A DNA stretch of 13,684 nt from the NCBI GenBank assembly GCA_035461385.1, contig DATHVI010000201.1, positions 1-13,684 on the forward strand, given 5' to 3'. The notes under the pieces were generated by a model. That model saw only the letters and a list, made by a program, of their open reading frames with translations, did not search any database and was not told the DNA's origin. Shown piece by piece: positions 6,956 to 13,166 of the stretch. How positions within the stretch are numbered: position 1 is the stretch's first letter; each line of letters begins with the position of its first letter. The position numbers and the translations under genes were made by a program. Source of the DNA: DATHVI01 sp035461385 (lineage in GTDB: Bacteria > Actinomycetota > Thermoleophilia > Solirubrobacterales > 70-9).

Positions 6956-8653
6956 CTAGCCCGTGATGGCGCCCTCGGAGGCCGAGGAGACCGTCGCCGC
7001 GTACTTCGCCATCACGCCGGTCGTGTAGCGGGGCTCGGGGGGCTGGTAGGCGTCGATCCGGCGGGCGAGCTCTTCGTCGGGGAGGTCGACCTCGAGCCGG
7101 CGGGCGTCGATGTCGATCGTGATCTGATCGCCGTCGCGGACGGCGGCGATCGGCCCGCCCTTGACCGCCTCGGGGGCGACGTGCCCCGCCATTAGCCCGC
7201 GCGTGGCGCCCGAGAAACGCCCATCGGTGAGCAGCGCGACCTGCTCGCCGAGCCCCTCGCCGACGATCGCCGCGGTGACCTGGAGCATCTCGCGCATCCC
7301 CGGCCCGCCGGCGGGCCCCTCGTTGCGGATCACGATGATGTCGCCGGGCTCGATCCGCTGGTCCTTGACCGCACGGAAGCACTCCTCCTCGGACTCGAAG
7401 ACCCGCGCCGGGCCCGTCTGGCCGCGCCGCTCGGTGCCCGCGAGCTTGACCACCGATCCCCCGGGGGCGAGGTTCCCGCGCAGGATCGCCAGCCCGCCCT
7501 CGCTCTTGAGCGGGTCCGAGAGTGGACGAACCACCTCCTGTCCGGGCGTCTCGACCGCCGCGTCCGCCTCCTCACCGATCGTCCGGCCGCTGACCGTGAT
7601 CGCGTCGCGGTGGAGGATCCCCGCCTCCGAGAGGCGGTTGAGGACCAGCGGCACGCCCCCCGACGCGTACAGGTCGGTGGCGATGAAGCGTCCGCCCGGC
7701 TTGAGGTCGGCGAGCAGCGGTGTCCGCTTCGAGATCGCTTCGAAGTCGTCGATCGCGAGCTCGATTCCGGCCTCGCGGGCGACCGCGAGCAGGTGGAGCA
7801 CGCCGTTGGTCGAGCCGCCGGAGGCGCAGACGCAGGCGATCGCGTTCTCGAGCGAGGAGCGGGTGATCACCTTGCTCGGTCGCAGGTCCTCCTCGAGCAC
7901 CCGGATCACGAGCCGCCCGATCTGCTCGGCGACCTCCTCCTTGGTCGCGTCCTCGGCCGGGACCATCGCCGAGCCGGCGGGAGAGATCCCGAGCGCCTCG
8001 AAACCGCACGCCATCGTGTTCGCGGTGAACTGCCCGCCGCAGGCGCCCGCGCCGGGGCTCGCGCAGCCCTCGAGCTCGTAGAGGTCCTCGTCGGACATCT
8101 CGCCGGCCGCGTGGGCGCCGATCGCCTCGAAGACGTCCTGGATCGTCACGTCCCTGCCGTGCCAGCGGCCGGGGGCGATCGAACCCCCGTAGAGCATCAG
8201 CGAGGGCACGTCGAGCCGGGCGAGGGCCATGACACAGCCGGGGATCGTCTTGTCGCATGCCGACAGGGCGACGACCGCGTCGAACTGGTAGCCGCGGGCG
8301 GTGAGCTCGATCGAGTCGGCGATCACCTCACGGCTGACGAGCGAAGTCTTCATCCCCTCAGTGCCCATCGTGATCCCGTCGGAGATCGCGATCGTGTTGA
8401 ACTCCATCGGCGTCCCGCCGGCCGCGCGCACCCCCTCCTTGATGTGCTCGGCGAGTCCGCGAAGGTGGTAGTTGCACGGCATCGCCTCGATCCAGGTGTT
8501 GGCGATCCCGATCGTCGGCCGGCTGAGCGCGTCGTCGTCGAAGCCGATCCCCTTCATGTAGGCGCGCGCGGCGGCGCGGTCGGGCCCGTCGAAGACCGCG
8601 GCCGAGCGCGGCCTCGGAAGCGCGGTCGTCGTGGTGCCATTCGAGCCCGGCAT
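6956..8653 (-). CDS. ilvD: Dihydroxy-acid dehydratase
   Basis: This 565-residue enzyme removes water from 2,3-dihydroxy-isovalerate and 2,3-dihydroxy-3-methylvalerate in valine and isoleucine synthesis, in the cytosol. The three conserved cluster cysteines of the IlvD/Edd family are present: Cys60 (MPCNYHLR), Cys133 (SACDKTIPGC) and Cys205 (GAGACGGQFTANTM). SDGITMGTEGM (91-101) and the CDKT lysine complete the metal site. C-terminal motifs NEGPAGGPGMREM and LLTDGRFSGATRG are typical. The three-Cys pattern is compatible with a [2Fe-2S] form, as in mycobacterial and plant enzymes; this is inference. I chose ATG at 8653: the upstream frame to 8752 runs into the neighbouring gene and adds 33 low-complexity residues. 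No Shine-Dalgarno is seen; TAGACT lies 10 nt upstream. It stands alone from other ilv genes. Confidence 0.96.
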   Translation of the reverse strand: MPGSNGTTTTALPRPRSAAVFDGPDRAAARAYMKGIGFDDDALSRPTIGIANTWIEAMPCNYHLRGLAEHIKEGVRAAGGTPMEFNTIAISDGITMGTEGMKTSLVSREVIADSIELTARGYQFDAVVALSACDKTIPGCVMALARLDVPSLMLYGGSIAPGRWHGRDVTIQDVFEAIGAHAAGEMSDEDLYELEGCASPGAGACGGQFTANTMACGFEALGISPAGSAMVPAEDATKEEVAEQIGRLVIRVLEEDLRPSKVITRSSLENAIACVCASGGSTNGVLHLLAVAREAGIELAIDDFEAISKRTPLLADLKPGGRFIATDLYASGGVPLVLNRLSEAGILHRDAITVSGRTIGEEADAAVETPGQEVVRPLSDPLKSEGGLAILRGNLAPGGSVVKLAGTERRGQTGPARVFESEEECFRAVKDQRIEPGDIIVIRNEGPAGGPGMREMLQVTAAIVGEGLGEQVALLTDGRFSGATRGLMAGHVAPEAVKGGPIAAVRDGDQITIDIDARRLEVDLPDEELARRIDAYQPPEPRYTTGVMAKYAATVSSASEGAITG

Positions 8654-8663
8654 CGGGACGGTG

Positions 8664-8669
8664 AGTCTA
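8664..8669 (-). promoter_or_regulatory. Candidate -10 element of ilvD
   Basis: TAGACT fits TAnnnT and lies 10 nt before the ilvD ATG, giving a nearly leaderless transcript. A weak -35 candidate (CCGACC) lies 17 nt upstream and overlaps the hairpin at 8678-8711. Confidence 0.35.
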
Positions 8670-8677
8670 GTGCGGCG

Positions 8678-8711
8678 CCCGCCGGGGGTCGGGAGTCGCT
8701 GCGCCGGCGGG
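8678..8711 (-). terminator. 8-bp inverted repeat between the 190-residue gene and ilvD
   Basis: CCCGCCGG (8678-8685) pairs with CCGGCGGG (8704-8711) around an 18-nt loop. It begins 4 nt after the stop of the upstream gene, so it could terminate that transcript just before the ilvD promoter. No T-run follows. Confidence 0.4.
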
Positions 8712-8715
8712 TCGC

Positions 8716-9288
8716 CTACGCCGCCGCCCGCGCGCGCCGGACGGCCCGCCACTCTCGCAGCCGGGCGAGGTCACGGCGCACCTGGTCCGGGTCGACCTGG
8801 CGACCGGGGACGTGCATGTTCGCGACCGCGATCAGCTCGCGCTCGCGACCGTGGAGTGTGAGCCACTTCGCGAGCACGTCGTCGGCGTCGGGAAGCCGGG
8901 TCCCGGTCACCGGCTCGGAGCGGTCGGGGAAGGTGACGCAGTACTCGTTCAGGAGCTCGCCGCTTCCCGTGTCGTAGGCGACGATCGGCCGGTGCGGGTA
9001 GAGCAGGTAGGCGTAGCCCGAGTCCTCGCGCCCGTCGCCGGGGACGCTGAGGAAGCCGAGCTGGTCGTACATCGCCAGCTCCTCCTCCGAGACGACGTCG
9101 GCGAGGAGCTCGCGCGCGCGCCGCTCGGCGCGCAGCTCGCGCCCGGGGTCCCAGGCGGGAGGCGGCGGCTCGGGCCGAGGCTCGCGGGCCAGGCGCCGGC
9201 GCAGCGAGCCGGCGAGCTCGGGCCCGAACGCGAGCGCCGCGAGCGCCGCGAGGACGATGACCGCCGATGCCACCGCGACCGACGTCAT
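8716..9288 (-). CDS. Membrane-anchored protein of unknown function
   Basis: This 190-residue protein is not one I can name. Residues about 4-22 are a single hydrophobic helix with almost no charged residues before it, followed by RRRLAREPRPEPPPP, a basic and Pro-rich linker. By the positive-inside rule the rest is probably cytoplasmic. The soluble part (about 50-185) begins with a charged helix and has stretches that look conserved: ELAMYDQLGFLSVPG, YAYLLYPHRPIVAYD, LLNEYCVTFPD, LPDADDVLAKWLTLHGRERELIAVANMHVPGRQVD, then an Arg-rich helix. There is one Cys (NEYC). The ATG at 9288 lies 23 nt after the small upstream gene, so both are probably co-transcribed. The high content of non-biased residues such as Tyr, Asn and Met in the core, against a GC-rich background, supports a real protein. 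Confidence 0.8.
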   Translation of the reverse strand: MTSVAVASAVIVLAALAALAFGPELAGSLRRRLAREPRPEPPPPAWDPGRELRAERRARELLADVVSEEELAMYDQLGFLSVPGDGREDSGYAYLLYPHRPIVAYDTGSGELLNEYCVTFPDRSEPVTGTRLPDADDVLAKWLTLHGRERELIAVANMHVPGRQVDPDQVRRDLARLREWRAVRRARAAA

Positions 9289-9311
9289 CGAAGCGTCCGG
9301 CGAGCCACCGC

Positions 9312-9554
9312 CTAGCCTCCCGAGGCCGGCGGGAAGAAGACGATCCGCTCGGCGTCACGCGGGACCTCGGCGAAGTCGCGGACGAGCGTCGCCTGGCGGT
9401 GGCCGCGTTCGGCGGTCGGCACGGCCGCCCACATCCCGAGGTCGAGCTGGCGCCTGAACTCCTCGATCAACCGCTGCTCGTCCTCCGAAACGTTGGGGTC
9501 GCCCTCGGCGAGCATGACGTCGCCGACGCCGGGCTTCATCCGCACGAGCTTCAC
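9312..9554 (-). CDS. Small unknown protein ending in Gly-Gly
   Basis: This is an 80-residue protein starting at GTG 9554 (MKLVRMKPGVGDVMLAEGD) and ending in RIVFFPPASGG. It has a likely strand at the N-terminus, a charged helix (EDEQRLIEEFRRQLDLG, about 24-40), then further short strands. The tail resembles the C-terminal end of MoaD-type sulfur carriers (FFPPxxGG), but the helix-rich middle does not clearly match MoaD or ThiS. Short actinobacterial hypothetical proteins with similar PPxxGG ends exist, from memory. The start is strongly suggested by CATAAT exactly 7 nt upstream, typical of leaderless genes; the frame upstream of 9554 is Arg- and Pro-rich and overlaps thiD, so it is rejected. 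It is followed by the membrane-anchored gene after 23 nt and preceded by thiD's hairpin. Function unknown. Confidence 0.75.
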   Translation of the reverse strand: MKLVRMKPGVGDVMLAEGDPNVSEDEQRLIEEFRRQLDLGMWAAVPTAERGHRQATLVRDFAEVPRDAERIVFFPPASGG

Positions 9555-9561
9555 CGTCGGG

Positions 9562-9567
9562 ATTATG
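9562..9567 (-). promoter_or_regulatory. -10 element for a leaderless small-gene transcript
   Basis: CATAAT differs from TATAAT at one base and ends 7 nt before the GTG start at 9554, so transcription would begin at or next to the start codon. CTGAGG at 9584-9589, 16 nt upstream, is a weak -35. It drives the 80-residue gene and probably the 190-residue gene. Confidence 0.5.
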
Positions 9568-9602
9568 CCAGCGGTCCCGCGCCCCTCAGCGCCCGGGGGA
9601 TC

Positions 9603-9620
9603 GCCCGGCGTGCGCCGGGC
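9603..9620 (-). terminator. GC-rich hairpin after thiD
   Basis: GCCCGGC (9603-9609) pairs with GCCGGGC (9614-9620) around a 4-nt loop, starting 17 nt past the thiD stop. There is no T-run. Its place between thiD and the CATAAT promoter marks a transcript boundary. Confidence 0.5.
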
Positions 9621-9637
9621 CTGGGTCGAGCCGGCCG

Positions 9638-10465
9638 TCAGGCGAGCGGCTCGGTCGCGCGCCGGGCGGCGATCCGCTCGAGGCCGAGCACGTCGACCGG
9701 GGCGGCGCCGGCCCCGAGGGCGCGGAGGCCGTTGCCGACCGCCTCGGCGGCGATCTCCTTCGCCCACCGCGCCGCCTCGGGAAGCTCGTGCCCGCGGGCG
9801 AGCAGGGCGGCGAGCGCCGACGAGTGGGTGCAGCCGGATCCGTGCGAGGCGCCGCCCGGGTAGCGCGGGCCCTCGATCCGGGTCGCGCCGTGGCCGTCGA
9901 CGAGGACGTCGGCGCCGTCCTCGGCGTGGCCGCCGGTGACGACCACCGCGGCCGGCCCGAGGTCGAGGATCGCCCGGCCGAGCTCTTCCGCTCTGGCCCC
10001 CTCCCCCAGCCCGGCGAGCTCGCGGGCCTCGGGCAGGTTCGGGGTCGCCACCGTAGCCCGCGGCAGGATCCGCTCGATCAGCGCAGCCTTGGCGGAGGCC
10101 TCGAGCAGCGCCGACCCACTCTCGGCCACCATCACCGGGTCGACGACCGTCGGCGCCTCGCTGACGAGGTCGAGCGCCTCGTCGACCGCCGCGATCGTCG
10201 CCGCGTCCCCGAGCATGCCGATCTTGACCGCGTCGACGCCGAGGTCGCCGGCGACCGCGTCGACCTGAGCGACGACCATCTCCGGCGGGACCGGCGTGAT
10301 CATCGCCACGCCGCGAGTGTTCTGGGCGGTGATCGCGGTGATCGCGGTCATCCCGTGAACCCCGCAGCGCGCGAACGCCTTCAGGTCGGCCTGGATCCCG
10401 GCGCCACCGCCGGAGTCCGAGCCGGCGATCGAAAGACAGGTGGGAACCGGGCGTCGATCGGTCAT
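9638..10465 (-). CDS. thiD: Hydroxymethylpyrimidine/phosphomethylpyrimidine kinase
   Basis: This 275-residue ribokinase-fold enzyme phosphorylates hydroxymethylpyrimidine and then its monophosphate, giving the pyrimidine half of thiamine. AGSDSGGGAGIQADLK (14-29) is the substrate-binding signature, followed by CGVHGMTAITAITAQNT (34-50). VDPVMVAESG (108-117) and TPNLPEA (141-147) are typical. The anion-hole and catalytic loop is HGSGCTHSSA, with Cys212. Length is standard. The ATG at 10465 lies 6 nt after the dprA stop, so it may be read from the comM-dprA transcript; a TACCCT hexamer 8 nt upstream could also serve as its own -10. No other thiamine gene lies in the window. Confidence 0.95.
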   Translation of the reverse strand: MTDRRPVPTCLSIAGSDSGGGAGIQADLKAFARCGVHGMTAITAITAQNTRGVAMITPVPPEMVVAQVDAVAGDLGVDAVKIGMLGDAATIAAVDEALDLVSEAPTVVDPVMVAESGSALLEASAKAALIERILPRATVATPNLPEARELAGLGEGARAEELGRAILDLGPAAVVVTGGHAEDGADVLVDGHGATRIEGPRYPGGASHGSGCTHSSALAALLARGHELPEAARWAKEIAAEAVGNGLRALGAGAAPVDVLGLERIAARRATEPLA

Positions 10466-10471
10466 CGGGGC

Positions 10472-11545
10472 TCAGGGTAGATCACCCGCGAGCCGGCCGG
10501 GATCGGCTCCGGCTGCGCTCCCGCCCCGGCTTGCCGGCGGCTCGAGCGAGGTCCGCGAGTAGGCGCCGGCGGCGTCGGCGGTCACGTAGCCGAGCAGCTC
10601 GAGGTGTGCGAGCGCGACCGCGGCGCGGCGCGGATCGAGCCCCGCCGCGGCGAGCGCGTCGGCCGTCGCGGCACCGCCGCCGACGAGCTCGAGCGCCGCC
10701 TCGAGGCCGGAGTCGAGCGGCGGGCCGTGGCGGCCGGCCGCAACCGCCCCGACGCCGGCGAGCAGGTCGAGCGCGTCCTCGGCGCCGCGGATCACCGGCG
10801 CACCGTCTGCGATCAGGCCATTGGTGCCCGCGGCGGTGCGGACGCCGACCTGCCCGGGGACAGCGCCGACGTCGCGGCCGAGGCGATCGATCGCGAACCG
10901 CGCCGTCACCAGCGAGCCCGACGGCTCCGCCGCCTCGACGACGATCACGAGCTTCGCCAGGGCGGCCATGATCCGGTTGCGCTCGGGGAAGCTCCAGCGC
11001 TCGGGGCGGACGCCGGGCGGGCGCTCGGACAGCGCCGCTCCCGAGCCGACGATGCGCGCGTACAGATCGCGCTTCGAGGGCGGATAGGGGACGTCGGCGC
11101 CCCCGGCGAGGACCGCGATCGTGGTTCCGCCGGCGGCGAGCGCGCCGCGGTGCGCGGCGGCGTCGATGCCCCAGGCCATTCCGCTGACCACCGTCGCCCC
11201 GGCGGCGGCGAGGTCGTGGCCGAGCCGCTCAGCGACCCGCAGCCCGTACGGGCTCGCCCGCCGCGAGCCGACGATCGTCACCGTCGCGTCGTGCTCGAGC
11301 TCGTCGACGGCAGCGCGGAGGCCGACGCCGTGGAGCTCGCGAGGGGCGCGATCTCCGAGGTCGGCGAGCCACGCCGGATACCCCGGCTCCCCTGGGGGGG
11401 CACACCAGGCCTCCGGGGCGCTTTCGAGCCCCGGATCGCGCTTCGCCCGGGAATCACCGCTCCCTTGTCCTGGCTCCGCGCTCACAGGCCCCGGATCGCG
11501 CTTCGCCCGGGAATCACCGCTCCCTTGTCCTGGCTCCGCGCTCAC
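10472..11545 (-). CDS. dprA: DNA-processing protein DprA, with a repeat-built N-terminus
   Basis: This is a 357-residue DprA. Family members bind single-stranded DNA and load RecA during transformation. The Rossmann-like core begins at YPAWL (about 56), with VGSRRASPYG (92-101), SGMAWGIDAAAHRGAL (121-136), the YPPSKRDLY stretch, FPERNRIM (186-193), VEA..SGSLVTA and PGQ..GTNGLI. A winged helix (about 283-330, ATADALAAAGLDPRRAAVALAHLELLGYV) closes the protein. The GTG at 11545 forms a GTGA overlap with the comM TGA, the expected coupling. Residues 1-39 are two identical copies of SAEPGQGSGDSRAKRDPG, and the usual N-terminal SAM-like domain before the core is missing. A second in-frame GTG at 11485, at the start of repeat copy 2, would give 337 residues. 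The last 25 residues are Gly/Ala/Pro-rich. The core looks intact; the effect on DprA multimers is unknown. Confidence 0.92.
   Translation of the reverse strand: MSAEPGQGSGDSRAKRDPGPVSAEPGQGSGDSRAKRDPGLESAPEAWCAPPGEPGYPAWLADLGDRAPRELHGVGLRAAVDELEHDATVTIVGSRRASPYGLRVAERLGHDLAAAGATVVSGMAWGIDAAAHRGALAAGGTTIAVLAGGADVPYPPSKRDLYARIVGSGAALSERPPGVRPERWSFPERNRIMAALAKLVIVVEAAEPSGSLVTARFAIDRLGRDVGAVPGQVGVRTAAGTNGLIADGAPVIRGAEDALDLLAGVGAVAAGRHGPPLDSGLEAALELVGGGAATADALAAAGLDPRRAAVALAHLELLGYVTADAAGAYSRTSLEPPASRGGSAAGADPGRLAGDLP
11428..11545 (-). repeat. Perfect 58-bp tandem repeat, period 60, at the dprA start
   Basis: Positions 11428-11485 and 11488-11545 are identical over 58 bp, with 2 nt between. On the minus strand each copy begins with GTGAGCGCGG and ends with GATCCGGGGC. 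The 60-bp period keeps the frame, giving SAEPGQGSGDSRAKRDPG twice. Copy 1 contains the dprA start codon and the comM stop codon. Each unit can fold: CCCGGGCG pairs with CGC and CCGGG around an AAG loop with a GAT bulge. Absence of any silent difference implies recent duplication or ongoing homogenisation. Confidence 0.95.
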
Positions 11546-13047
11546 GGCGACCCGCGGCGTCGCAGGGCCAGCGCCTCGGCGAGGTCGTCGGCGGCGATCC
11601 GCTCGCGCCCGGCGAGATCGGCGATCGTCCGCGCGAGCCGCAGCGAGCGGTGATGACCGCGCCCGCTGAGCTCGCCACCGGCGACGAGCTCGGCGAGCAG
11701 CGGCTCGCTCGCCGAATCGGGCGCGCACCACCGCCGCGCCTCCGCCGGCGTCATCTCGGCGTTCGACCGCCCGGCGCCGAGCCGGCGCCGCTGGCGCCCG
11801 CGCGCCTCGATCACCCGCTCGCGAACCCTCGCCGACGGCTCGCCCGCAGGCCCCGAGAGGGCCTTCGCGTCGGGTTGGCCGACCGCGATCAGGATGTCGA
11901 CCCGGTCGGCGAGGGCGCCACTCAGCTTCGCCGAGTAGCGGCGCACCGATTGCGGTGGACAGTCGCAGTCCGGGGAGCCCTCACCGCGGCCGCACGGGCA
12001 GGGGTTCGCGGCCGCGACGAGCTGGAACCGGCACGGCAACTCGAGCACCCGGCTGGCGCGGGCGATCGTCACCCTCCCCTCCTCGACCGGCTGGCGCAGC
12101 GCCTCGAGCGCGTCGCGGCGAAACTCGGCGAGCTCGTCGAGGAAGAGGACGCCCCGGTGGGCGAGTGTGACCTCGCCCGGGCGCGGCGGCGACCCGCCCC
12201 CGACGAGCCCGGCGGTCGAGATCGTGTGATGCGGCGCGCGGTAGGGGCGGCGGCGGGCGAGCAGCGGCCCGATCGGCCGCCCGCAGGCGCTCGCGATCCG
12301 GATCGCCTCGCCGGCCTCGGCGTCGTCGAGCGGCGGCAGCAGCGACGGCAGCCGGGTCGCGGCCATCGACTTCCCGGCCCCGGGAGGACCCGTCATCAGG
12401 AGGCTGTGGCCACCGGCCGCCGCGAGCTCGAGCACCCGCCGCAGGTACGCCTGTCCGCGCAGGTCGGCGAGGTCCGGAAGGCTCGGCGCGGAGCCGTTGC
12501 CCTCGACCCGCAGCGGCTCGGGCGGACCGGGCTCGGCGTCGGTGCCCAGCGCCTCGAGCTCGGCGAGGGTGGCGACCGGAACCACCCTGACGCCGCCGGC
12601 CAGCCCCGCCTCCGGGGCGCTTGCCTCGGCGACGGCGATCGCCTCGGCGCCGCGCTGCGCCGCGGCCTGGGCGATCGCGTAGGCGCCCGGGATCGGACGG
12701 ATCGAGCCGTCGAGCGCGAGCTCGCCGGCAAGGACGATCCCCTCGAGCCGCGCGGCGTGCAGCTGCTCGGAGGCCACCAGCACCGCGGCTGCGATCGCGA
12801 GGTCGAACCCCGGCCCGGCCTTGCGGAGGTCGGCTGGCGCCAGGTTCGCCGTGATCCGGGTCTTCGGGAACGCGAAGCCCGAGTTCGCGATCGCCGCACG
12901 GACCCGCTCCCGCGACTCGCGGACCGCCGCGTCGGGGAGGCCGACGAGCGCGAACGACGGCAGCCCGCCGCTGCTGACGTCGGCCTCGACCCGCACCTCG
13001 TGCGCATCGACGCCGACGATCGTGAAGGTGCGGATCGAGCCGAGCAC
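11542..13047 (-). CDS. comM: YifB/ComM family Mg-chelatase-like AAA+ ATPase
   Basis: This 501-residue protein is the YifB/ComM AAA+ ATPase, a hexameric helicase that promotes branch migration when incoming DNA is integrated in transformable bacteria. An N-terminal ChlI/Lon-protease-like domain (about 1-180) has the family stretches VGLPDAAVRESRERVRAA and ITANLAPADLRKAGPGFDL. DLADLRGQ (192-199) precedes Walker A GPPGAGKS (220-227). Walker B is GVLFLDE (299-305). A Cys cluster CPCG...CDC (350-363) is typical. The Mg_chelatase_C domain follows (VRERVIEARGRQRRR). I chose GTG at 13047, where homology begins (LGSIRTFTIVGVDAHEVRVE); the frame beyond it is basic and low-complexity. TAGCGT lies exactly 7 nt upstream and no Shine-Dalgarno exists, which suggests a leaderless mRNA. 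It overlaps dprA by 4 nt. Confidence 0.95.
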   Translation of the reverse strand: MLGSIRTFTIVGVDAHEVRVEADVSSGGLPSFALVGLPDAAVRESRERVRAAIANSGFAFPKTRITANLAPADLRKAGPGFDLAIAAAVLVASEQLHAARLEGIVLAGELALDGSIRPIPGAYAIAQAAAQRGAEAIAVAEASAPEAGLAGGVRVVPVATLAELEALGTDAEPGPPEPLRVEGNGSAPSLPDLADLRGQAYLRRVLELAAAGGHSLLMTGPPGAGKSMAATRLPSLLPPLDDAEAGEAIRIASACGRPIGPLLARRRPYRAPHHTISTAGLVGGGSPPRPGEVTLAHRGVLFLDELAEFRRDALEALRQPVEEGRVTIARASRVLELPCRFQLVAAANPCPCGRGEGSPDCDCPPQSVRRYSAKLSGALADRVDILIAVGQPDAKALSGPAGEPSARVRERVIEARGRQRRRLGAGRSNAEMTPAEARRWCAPDSASEPLLAELVAGGELSGRGHHRSLRLARTIADLAGRERIAADDLAEALALRRRGSP

Positions 13048-13051
13048 CGGC

Positions 13052-13061
13052 GCGACGCTAG
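13052..13061 (-). promoter_or_regulatory. -10 region of comM within a mirrored decamer
   Basis: On the minus strand CTAGCGTCGC contains TAGCGT (13055-13060), 7 nt before the comM GTG. The same decamer appears on the plus strand at 13151-13160 before yraN. No clear -35 is seen. Confidence 0.45.
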
Positions 13062-13105
13062 GGCGGCGCCGGTGGCCCGTGGCACGCCGGTTGTGACGCC
13101 TCGGT

Positions 13106-13123
13106 AACGGAGCCGTATCCGTT
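13106..13123. promoter_or_regulatory. Palindrome in the comM/yraN divergent region, possible operator
   Basis: AACGGA (13106-13111) and TCCGTT (13118-13123) form perfect 6-bp arms around a 6-nt spacer. It lies between the two outward-facing TAGCGT elements, just upstream of where a yraN -35 would be. A dimeric regulator site is possible; no matching factor can be named. Confidence 0.35.
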
Positions 13124-13150
13124 GCGCGCCCACCCGCGCGCAAGGCGCGG

Positions 13151-13160
13151 CTAGCGTCGC
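13151..13160 (+). promoter_or_regulatory. -10 region of yraN within a mirrored decamer
   Basis: CTAGCGTCGC contains TAGCGT (13152-13157), 9 nt before the yraN ATG, leaving at most a few bases of leader. It is the inverted twin of the comM element at 13052-13061. Confidence 0.4.
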
Positions 13161-13166
13161 ACGACG

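Noticed and set aside
7610..8977. Long plus-strand open frames opposite ilvD, and similar ones at 10604-11653 and 11650-13107
   Set aside because: All are antisense shadows of ilvD, dprA and comM with biased composition and no recognisable motif.
9312..9554. Naming the small gene thiS or moaD
   Set aside because: Only the last residues resemble these families. The helix-rich middle does not, and no partner enzyme is visible.
10604..10971. Arg-rich plus-strand frames as small basic proteins
   Set aside because: They are composition artefacts opposite dprA, with long Arg runs and no hydrophobic core.
11428..11545. CRISPR array
   Set aside because: There are only two copies with a 2-nt gap, no spacers, and the repeat is translated in frame within dprA. 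No cas gene is present.
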